In this document: piece by piece, positions 6,364 to 11,716 of the stretch
How positions within the stretch are numbered: position 1 is the first letter of the stretch
Layout: the number at the start of each line of letters is the position of its first letter
Assembly (NCBI GenBank): GCA_012513125.1
Contig: JAAZCS010000206.1
Location: 1 to 11,716 of the forward strand
Direction of reading: 5' to 3'
DNA from: Treponema sp.
GTDB lineage: Bacteria > Spirochaetota > Spirochaetia > Treponematales > Treponemataceae
Length of the DNA stretch: 11,716 nt
Translations under genes and position numbers: made by a program
Notes under the pieces: generated by a model
Databases searched by the model: none
Told to the model about the DNA's origin: nothing
The model's input: the letters and a program-made list of their open reading frames with translations, nothing else

Positions 6364-7077
6364 ATGGTTCAATTAAACATAGAAAATCTAACAGTCGGAT
6401 ATAATTCAAAAATAATTCTCAAAGACATCAACTTTAAAGTTAATTCAGGGGATTACTTATGTATTGTTGGTGAAAATGGTTCTGGTAAATCAACTTTATT
6501 AAAAACTATGTTGCGTCTTCAACTACCACTTTCTGGAAAAATCATTTATGGTGAAAACTTTAAAGCAAATGAAATCGGTTACTTACCTCAACAAACCGAT
6601 GTTCAAAAGGATTTTCCTGCAAGCGTTAGAGAGATTGTATTATCTGGCTGTCAGTCAAGATGTGGAATCAGACCATTCTATAATAAAAGTGAAAAATTAC
6701 TTGCAATTGAAAACATGAAAAAAATGGGAATTGAACAATTTGCAAAACATTGCTACAGGGAATTATCGGGCGGACAGCAACAGCGTGTTCTACTAGCAAG
6801 AGCGTTATGTGCCACTCAAAAAATGCTTCTCCTTGATGAACCTGTAACAGGACTTGATCCAATAGTAACAGAAGAAATGTATACTTTAATTAAAAACTTA
6901 AACAATGAAGGAATTTCTATTGTTATGATTTCGCATGATATTAATGCTGCGATTCAATATGCAACCCATATTCTTCATATAGGAAATTCAATATTTTTTG
7001 GAACAAAAGAAGAATACAAAAACAGTAACTATTTCAAAAAATTCAAGCAACTTATAGAAGCCGAAAAAGAAATTTAG
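6364..7077 (+). CDS. znuC: Zinc ABC transporter ATP-binding protein (ZnuC-like)
   Basis: This is the 237-residue ATPase that powers uptake by binding the cytoplasmic face of the ZnuB dimer. All nucleotide-binding motifs are intact: Walker A GENGSGKST at 36-44, Q-loop YLPQQ at 73-77, signature LSGGQQQR at 134-141, Walker B MLLLDEP at 154-160 with catalytic Glu159, D-loop GLD at 163-165, and switch His191 in ISHD. The stretch SGCQSRCGIRPF (94-105) is typical of metal-type ATPases of this family, though here it carries two Cys (96 and 100). It starts 15 bases after ZnuA with a modest AAGAGA ribosome site and is followed 19 bases later by ZnuB. The length is normal and nothing is broken. Only the metal, zinc rather than manganese, depends on context. 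Confidence 0.95.
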   Translation: MVQLNIENLTVGYNSKIILKDINFKVNSGDYLCIVGENGSGKSTLLKTMLRLQLPLSGKIIYGENFKANEIGYLPQQTDVQKDFPASVREIVLSGCQSRCGIRPFYNKSEKLLAIENMKKMGIEQFAKHCYRELSGGQQQRVLLARALCATQKMLLLDEPVTGLDPIVTEEMYTLIKNLNNEGISIVMISHDINAAIQYATHILHIGNSIFFGTKEEYKNSNYFKKFKQLIEAEKEI

Positions 7078-7096
7078 TAATTCAAGGAAGAAAAAA

Positions 7097-7933
7097 GTGA
7101 TTAATACATTAATTCAATATTTCAGCTACCCGTTTGTTAGGTACGCAATGATAGTCGGCGTCTTGACAGCATTGTGTTCTTCTCTTTTGGGTATTACTTT
7201 AGTTCTGAAAAGATTTTCTTATATCGGAGATGGACTTTCACATGTTGCTTTTGGAGCAATTGCAATTGCCTCTGTATTAAAACTGCAAAATAATATTTAT
7301 ATTGTTCTGCCTATAACAGTAGTTTGTGCGATTTTTCTTCTTAAATCTGGAAAAAAGACAAAAATCCAAGGAGATGCAGCAATAGCAATGATTTCTGTTG
7401 GTGCGCTTTCTTTTGGATATTTGCTTTTAAATATTTTCTCAGTTTCTTCAAATATTTCAGGAGATGTCTGTAGCACTTTATTTGGATCAACTTCAATTCT
7501 AACATTAAAAAAAGAAGAAGTTATTTTTTCATCAATTTTATCAACTCTTGTAATTGTCGCGTTTATTATTTTTTATAATAAAATATTTGCTGTTACATTT
7601 GATGAGAATTTTGCACAAGCTGTCGGAACTCATGCAAATATGTACAATTTAGTAATAGCAATTTTTATTGCGGTAATAATTGTTCTTGCAATGAATCTAG
7701 TAGGTTCACTTTTAATTTCAGCATTGGTTATTTTTCCGTCGATTTCGGCGATGAGAATGTTTAGGAGCTTTAAATCAGTTACAATTTGTTCTGCAATTAT
7801 TTCTGTGGTTTGTGCCGTTTTTGGAATTCTTATTGCCATTTTGGCAGGAACTCCAGTTGGCTCTACTATAGTTGCTGCAAACATTATTGTATTCTTTCTT
7901 TCAATTATTTTTGGTAAACTAAGAAAAATATAG
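7097..7933 (+). CDS. znuB: Zinc ABC transporter permease (ZnuB-like, ABC-3 family)
   Basis: This 278-residue inner-membrane permease forms the translocation channel of the zinc importer. It starts with GTG at 7097; the choice is supported by AAGGAAG at 7084-7090 and because the next ATG would remove the first helix. There are seven to eight hydrophobic segments. ABC-3 family landmarks are present: RFSYIGDGLSHVAFG at 39-53, QGDAAIAMISVGALSFGY at 91-108, AVGTH at 175-179, LLISALVIFPSISAMR at 205-220, which includes the probable coupling region, and GTPVGSTIV at 251-259. The stop is eight bases before the next lipoprotein gene, so all five genes are likely one transcript. Family assignment is firm. 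Confidence 0.95.
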   Translation: MINTLIQYFSYPFVRYAMIVGVLTALCSSLLGITLVLKRFSYIGDGLSHVAFGAIAIASVLKLQNNIYIVLPITVVCAIFLLKSGKKTKIQGDAAIAMISVGALSFGYLLLNIFSVSSNISGDVCSTLFGSTSILTLKKEEVIFSSILSTLVIVAFIIFYNKIFAVTFDENFAQAVGTHANMYNLVIAIFIAVIIVLAMNLVGSLLISALVIFPSISAMRMFRSFKSVTICSAIISVVCAVFGILIAILAGTPVGSTIVAANIIVFFLSIIFGKLRKI

Positions 7934-7941
7934 GTACTAAA

Positions 7942-8448
7942 ATGAATAAAATAATTCATGTAAAGATAATTTTCTCTGTTCTAATTTTTTCAGTGATGAT
8001 TTTATCGTGTTCAAAAAACAGAAAAAGCGATTCTTTTAATGATGAAACTTACGTCTTTGAACGTCCAAAACTTTCATCCACAACAGAAGGTGAAATACCA
8101 ACAAATATAGACTTTGACTTAACAAAGATAAGTGCAACAATGATTTATGCAGAAATTTTCAATATGATGATTGATCCTAATACATATAATAACAAAATCA
8201 TCAAAGTGAAAGGATTTTTTCAAGTATTTCACGATGATTATTCAAATGAGGATTTTTATACAATAATTATTCCTGACGCAACTGCCTGCTGTCAACAAGG
8301 AATCGAATTTATCTGGGAAGGAGAACATACATTTCCAGATGATTACCCAGAACAAGAATCAGAAATCACAATTACTGGAAAATACATTTCGTTAGAAACC
8401 GCAGACGGAGTTTCATATTCGTATATGTCCGTTTTTAATTTAGAATAA
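7942..8448 (+). CDS. Small lipoprotein with a Cys-Cys motif, last gene of the zinc operon
   Basis: This is a 168-residue lipoprotein with a Lys-containing N-terminus, a hydrophobic core and lipobox I-L-S-C (Cys23). After a polar linker the globular part begins near residue 64 and reads as a compact beta-rich domain: KIIKVKGFF (85-93), FYTIIIPD (105-112), ACCQQGIEFIW (115-125), EITITGKYIS (141-150). The order of a strand 'V-x-G', a strand ending near the CC pair, and a closing 'G-x-Y' strand suggests an OB-like fold. It is reminiscent of the C-terminal domain of the TIGR03943 (YcgQ) family, another zinc-linked group, but this is a visual impression only. An AGG ribosome site overlaps the stop region of the permease gene. 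The context suggests a periplasmic or outer-membrane role in zinc supply, with Cys116/Cys117 as possible ligands. No biochemical function is known to me. Confidence 0.8.
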   Translation: MNKIIHVKIIFSVLIFSVMILSCSKNRKSDSFNDETYVFERPKLSSTTEGEIPTNIDFDLTKISATMIYAEIFNMMIDPNTYNNKIIKVKGFFQVFHDDYSNEDFYTIIIPDATACCQQGIEFIWEGEHTFPDDYPEQESEITITGKYISLETADGVSYSYMSVFNLE

Positions 8449-8495
8449 TTGTTACCATTTTCAACAACAGATAATTTATTCTTTCAATTATTTTT

Positions 8496-8508
8496 GTGTT
8501 AATAACAC
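8496..8508. promoter_or_regulatory. 13-bp dyad at the -35 region of the malQ promoter
   Basis: GTGTTAATAACAC has perfect five-base arms and a three-base centre. It spans the place of the -35 element of the malQ promoter, ten bases before the -10. It could be an operator for a sugar-responsive regulator, but no regulator gene is in view and short AT-rich dyads arise easily by chance. Confidence 0.3.
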
Positions 8509-8515
8509 TGATTTA

Positions 8516-8524
8516 TGTTATAAT
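8516..8524 (+). promoter_or_regulatory. malQ: Extended -10 promoter of malQ, implying a leaderless mRNA
   Basis: A perfect TATAAT (8519-8524) is preceded by TG at 8516-8517, forming an extended -10, which needs little -35 help; the best -35 candidate, TTGTGT, is 19 bases away. The expected transcription start falls at about 8531, one base before the ATG at 8532. No Shine-Dalgarno sequence precedes that ATG. Confidence 0.6.
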
Positions 8525-8531
8525 TTTTCAA

Positions 8532-10580
8532 ATGAAAGAAAGCTCTAATAAAAATAATACTACAAAAAAAATGATAGGTGTCACAGTTCCGCTTGGAGCT
8601 TTATACACAGCAGGAAATGAATCTATTGGTGAATATCCTGATTTGATTCCGTTTGCATCTTTTTGCAAAGAAAATGATTTTAACATAATTCAACTTTTGC
8701 CAGTAAACGATACAGGAACACAAAGTTCACCATATAGTGGGCTTTCGGCTTTCGCTCTTCATCCAATTTACATACGCATTAAAGATATAGAAAATTTTGA
8801 TGTGATTTACAAAAAGAATAAAAAACTGAAATCTCTTTACGATAACTTTATTCAAACATACAAATATGCAAACCGCTACGATTATGATGGAATTCAAATA
8901 GCAAAATATGAAATATTAAAGGAACTTTATTCATCGCTTGATATTGTTCAAAATGGAAAACCAGATGAAGCCCTTTCAAAATGGATAAAAAATAATCCTT
9001 GGATAAAAGAATATTGTGTTTATAAAAATCTAAAATGGAATTATACACAATCATCTTGGAAATTTTGGCATGAAGCAGATCAAAATATGACAAGTGAAGA
9101 CATCACAAAACAATGGAACACTTTGGCGTTCAAAAAAGATCATCTTTTCTATGCTTGGATTCAAATGATTGCAGCAAACCAATTTGAAAACGCAGTAAAT
9201 GAAGTTCATAATCTTGGAATTTTATTAAAAGGCGATATGCCAATTCTTATGAATGAAGATTCTTCTGACGCTTGGGCTTATCCACAATTTTTTAATCAAA
9301 ATCTTAAAGCTGGAGCTCCTTCCGATGGTGATAATCCAAAAGGACAGAATTGGGGATTTCCTACATATAACTGGAAAAATTTAAAAGAAGACGATTATTC
9401 ATGGTGGAAAAACAGACTTTCTCTAGCCTCAAGATATTACGATGCTTATAGATTAGATCATATTCTCGGATTTTTTAGAATTTGGAGTATTCCTTCACAA
9501 GATAAAAATGCACTTAATGGTCACGCAGAACCTTATTGTTCAATTAAAAAAGCTCAATTATATGAAAAGGGTTTCAACGACGACAGAATTAGATGGTTAT
9601 CCCAGCCACACATCCCTACTGGTGTAATAGAAAATATTACGTGGAACAGGGAAAAGGCACATGAAATTCTAAACCTTTTTGCAAATAAAATTGATAATCA
9701 AGAATTATGGCTTTTTGATAAAGAAATAAAGGGTTCCAAAGATATAGAAAATGCAAATTTTGATAATTTATGTACATGTGAAGCCGAGCAAAAAATCAAA
9801 GAAATTCTTGTAAACTATTGGTCCGACAGAACTTTAATTGAGGTTTCAAAAAACAATTTTGTTTCTATGTGGACATATTCAAATTCTACATCATGGAAAA
9901 GCTTAAATGATAATGAAAAAAACATTCTTAATGAAATTTTTAACGAAATAAATATAAAAAACGAAAAAGCATGGAAAAAACAAGCCGATGATATTTTCAA
10001 CGCATTGACAACTTCTGTAAAGATGATTCCTTGTGGTGAAGATTTAGGTGTGAATATCGATTGTGTTCCAAGCACAATGCTTAATCATCAAATTCTCGGA
10101 TTAAGAGTTTTAAGATGGTGTAGAGATTGGAATAAACAAAATAAGCCTTATATTGACTTCAAAAACTATACAAAACTTTCTGTTACAACCACATCTGTTC
10201 ATGACTCTTCAACAATTAGACAATGGTGGGACGAAGAAAAAGATTCTGTAAAAGAATTTATTAAATCTTCACATTCTGAATTTGGAATTAACAATGATTC
10301 TTCAGAAATCAATTCATACCAAATTGAAGAAAAAGCAAGAGAATTAGCTCAAAAACCTTTTTCTGATGAAATCGCAAAGATTATCATGAAAATTTCAAAT
10401 GAAACATCAAGTATTTGGTCAATTTCACCATTACAAGATTATTTATATAGTAATAAAGATTTATGGCTTGAAAAATCTCAAGACGAACGAATAAATATTC
10501 CTGGCACTGTAACAAAATTCAATTGGACTTACAGGATTCCAATCGACTTGGAACATTTGAAAATTTATCGTTTAAAATAG
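8532..10580 (+). CDS. malQ: 4-alpha-glucanotransferase (GH77, disproportionating enzyme)
   Basis: This is a 682-residue cytoplasmic enzyme that moves alpha-1,4-glucan segments between maltodextrins and releases glucose. I start at the ATG at 8532, which the -10 position favours; the ATG at 8571 is the alternative. GH77 landmarks: GVTVPLGALYT (16-26), LLPVNDTGTQSSPYSG (55-70), LKGDMPI (232-238), GAPSDGDNPKGQNWGFPTYNW (261-281, with one linker), AYRLDHILGFFRIW (305-318) with nucleophile Asp309, CGEDLGV (501-507) with acid/base Glu503, and TTTSVHDSSTIRQWW (552-566) with Asp558. The 190-odd residues between Asp309 and Glu503 far exceed the roughly 50 of E. coli MalQ and resemble the insertion of plant DPE2 and Bacteroides-type enzymes, but no CBM20 domains precede the barrel. 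A GH13 gene follows 23 bases downstream. The enzyme call is very sure. Confidence 0.95.
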   Translation: MKESSNKNNTTKKMIGVTVPLGALYTAGNESIGEYPDLIPFASFCKENDFNIIQLLPVNDTGTQSSPYSGLSAFALHPIYIRIKDIENFDVIYKKNKKLKSLYDNFIQTYKYANRYDYDGIQIAKYEILKELYSSLDIVQNGKPDEALSKWIKNNPWIKEYCVYKNLKWNYTQSSWKFWHEADQNMTSEDITKQWNTLAFKKDHLFYAWIQMIAANQFENAVNEVHNLGILLKGDMPILMNEDSSDAWAYPQFFNQNLKAGAPSDGDNPKGQNWGFPTYNWKNLKEDDYSWWKNRLSLASRYYDAYRLDHILGFFRIWSIPSQDKNALNGHAEPYCSIKKAQLYEKGFNDDRIRWLSQPHIPTGVIENITWNREKAHEILNLFANKIDNQELWLFDKEIKGSKDIENANFDNLCTCEAEQKIKEILVNYWSDRTLIEVSKNNFVSMWTYSNSTSWKSLNDNEKNILNEIFNEINIKNEKAWKKQADDIFNALTTSVKMIPCGEDLGVNIDCVPSTMLNHQILGLRVLRWCRDWNKQNKPYIDFKNYTKLSVTTTSVHDSSTIRQWWDEEKDSVKEFIKSSHSEFGINNDSSEINSYQIEEKARELAQKPFSDEIAKIIMKISNETSSIWSISPLQDYLYSNKDLWLEKSQDERINIPGTVTKFNWTYRIPIDLEHLKIYRLK

Positions 10581-10589
10581 ACACAATTT

Positions 10590-10600
10590 ACTTTGGAGGA
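10590..10600 (+). promoter_or_regulatory. Strong ribosome binding site of the GH13 gene
   Basis: TTTGGAGGAAC places GGAGGA about five bases before the ATG at 10604. This near-perfect Shine-Dalgarno fixes the start of a gene whose 3' end is not in the window. It contrasts with malQ just upstream, which has none. Confidence 0.85.
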
Positions 10601-10603
10601 ACA

Positions 10604-11716
10604 ATGCGTATTTCATATAATGAATTTCATATAAGTAAAAAAATTAGAGACCTTTGCAATTTTAACGAAGGTTTATTTGCATCAAGTGGAAATGTAGTCT
10701 TTGCAAACATGAAAAATGTCAGAGATTTCCAATTGAAATTTAACCAATTGCTTAAAAACAAAAAACTTGAAGATAAACAGGTTTCAGCTGGAAATTTAAA
10801 TGCAATGGGCTTGATTGATGAAATAATGCATTACGTTTGCATGCTTTACAGAAGAGATATTCATCATTCAATAATTAGTGATTTTTATTATGCATTAGAG
10901 AAAAAATACACGAAAGAAAAATTTGATGAATTTCTTTTATTTTTTATGAAAGAATTTCCTCCTGTAGAGGTTTATAAAGGAAATATTACAGCTGAAGATT
11001 TTTTAAATAAGACTTCAATTGATATTGGAACTGCTTTACAAAGACCAAACCGTGAACAGCTTATAGAAGAACTGATTCTTCTTCATCTGGCAAATGAAAA
11101 TCCTGCCTTTAATCAATTTAAACTTCTTTTTGACGACAGCAATTTGGCAAGAAATAAAATATATAAAGAAGGATGGGCAATTATTTGTGGTATTGCAAAA
11201 ACTCTTCCTTCTTTCGGCCCATTCAACCATGATTTAATTTCTCTTTTGAAAGAACCTATGGTATTTGCACCAAACAGCCTAAAAGACCAGCTTGATTATA
11301 TACAAAGACACTGGAAAGACATGCTCGGCGAATGGATAAAACGCCTTCTTTCGGGAATGGATACTATTTCTGAGGAAGAAAAGGCAGCTTGGGCTCCAAT
11401 TAACGGAGGTGGCTCAAACGGTCCTGACATGGCACCTTTTTCGTATGACGATTTAATCAAAGAATATGAAAGATACAGCCCAGACAAAGATTGGATGCCT
11501 AAAGTTATTTTAATGGCAAAAACTGTTTTAGTCTGGCTCTATCAACTTACAAAAAAGTATGGATACCCAATAGAAAGATTGGATCAAATTCCTGATGCTG
11601 AACTAGACACCTTACGTGATGAAGGATTTACAGGATTGTGGTTGATTGGACTATGGGAACGTTCCAGTGCATCAAAAAGAATAAAACAACTATGTGGAAA
11701 TCCAGAAGCGGCAGCG
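10604..11716 (+). CDS. Large alpha-amylase-family (GH13) protein, N-terminal 371 codons (3' end outside window)
   Basis: The frame is open to the window edge. The first 290 residues or so are mostly helical with no domain I recognise. They have no signal peptide, so the protein is probably cytoplasmic. A Gly/Pro-rich linker (WAPINGGGSNGPDMAPF, 263-279) and the segment YSPDKDWMPKVIL (291-303) lead into the barrel. KKYGYPIERLDQIPDAELD (317-335), GFTGLWLIGLWERS (341-354) and KRIKQLCGNPEAAA (358-371) match the start of a GH13 subgroup of about 1,000 residues or more, common in spirochetes and some other phyla. In GH13 the 'GFTGLWL' strand is the second barrel strand region. The catalytic Asp, Glu and Asp lie downstream and cannot be checked. 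It follows malQ by 23 bases, so both probably act on maltodextrin or glycogen. Exact activity (amylase, branching or transferase) is undetermined. Confidence 0.88.
   Translation, partial: MRISYNEFHISKKIRDLCNFNEGLFASSGNVVFANMKNVRDFQLKFNQLLKNKKLEDKQVSAGNLNAMGLIDEIMHYVCMLYRRDIHHSIISDFYYALEKKYTKEKFDEFLLFFMKEFPPVEVYKGNITAEDFLNKTSIDIGTALQRPNREQLIEELILLHLANENPAFNQFKLLFDDSNLARNKIYKEGWAIICGIAKTLPSFGPFNHDLISLLKEPMVFAPNSLKDQLDYIQRHWKDMLGEWIKRLLSGMDTISEEEKAAWAPINGGGSNGPDMAPFSYDDLIKEYERYSPDKDWMPKVILMAKTVLVWLYQLTKKYGYPIERLDQIPDAELDTLRDEGFTGLWLIGLWERSSASKRIKQLCGNPEAAA

Noticed and set aside
8471..8495. Possible terminator after the zinc operon (ATAATT/AATTAT stem and four T)
   Set aside because: The stem is only six A-T pairs with a nine-base loop, too weak to call. 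How the zinc transcript ends is unresolved, and read-through into malQ remains possible.
8496..8531. GTG start adding 12 residues (hydrophobic) to MalQ
   Set aside because: These codons overlap the promoter and would precede the transcription start; a membrane-like segment makes no sense on a cytoplasmic GH77 enzyme.
8848..10075. - strand frames opposite malQ (8848-9093 and 9815-10075)
   Set aside because: Both are inside a well-supported gene, lack ribosome sites and have no recognisable motifs.
11036..11487. - strand frames opposite the GH13 gene
   Set aside because: They are shadows of a + strand frame that is open for 371 codons, has a strong ribosome site and shows GH13 motifs.
1..11716. 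CRISPR arrays, mobile elements, tRNA or rRNA
   Set aside because: No spaced direct repeats, transposase-like frames, terminal repeats or cloverleaf patterns were seen on either strand.

Overview
The window is AT-rich, roughly 30% GC by eye, and reads as the chromosome of a host-associated spirochete, most likely a Treponema. This is inferred from four things together: a chemoreceptor with an 'SMNAAIEAAHAG' tip, a run of lipoproteins with loose spirochete-style lipoboxes, a COG3014/LpoB/LPP20-type cluster, and a plant-DPE2-like MalQ beside a very large GH13 protein. No rRNA, tRNA, CRISPR array, insertion sequence or phage gene was seen. No stretch longer than about 160 bases lacks a gene.

Region 1 (1-1007) is the 3' part of a methyl-accepting chemotaxis protein (+ strand). 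It ends in a strong hairpin terminator that also serves the convergent operon. Region 2 (1009-4942, - strand) is a four-gene envelope operon read from a good sigma70-type promoter at 4942-4913. Its order is a small lipoprotein with an LPP20-like pattern, an LpoB-family lipoprotein, a COG3014 lipoprotein with TPR-like repeats, and a second LPP20-like exported protein. The genes abut or overlap, so they are probably made and used together at the outer membrane or periplasm. A link to peptidoglycan synthesis or flagellar assembly is only inferred.

Region 3 (4976-8448, + strand, divergent from region 2) is a zinc-uptake operon. It holds an 87-residue two-helix membrane protein with a His/Cys-rich loop, then ZnuA, ZnuC and ZnuB, and finally a lipoprotein with a Cys-Cys pair. 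Its promoter overlaps a 17-bp dyad that fits a Fur/Zur-type operator. The two end genes are the least understood part and may be accessory zinc-handling factors.

Region 4 (8496-11716, + strand) is alpha-glucan metabolism. MalQ (GH77) appears to be read from an extended -10 promoter so close to its ATG that the mRNA is probably leaderless. It is followed by the first 371 codons of a large GH13 alpha-amylase-family protein with a long N-terminal domain; its catalytic residues lie beyond the window. The two enzymes would rework maltodextrins or glycogen in the cytoplasm.
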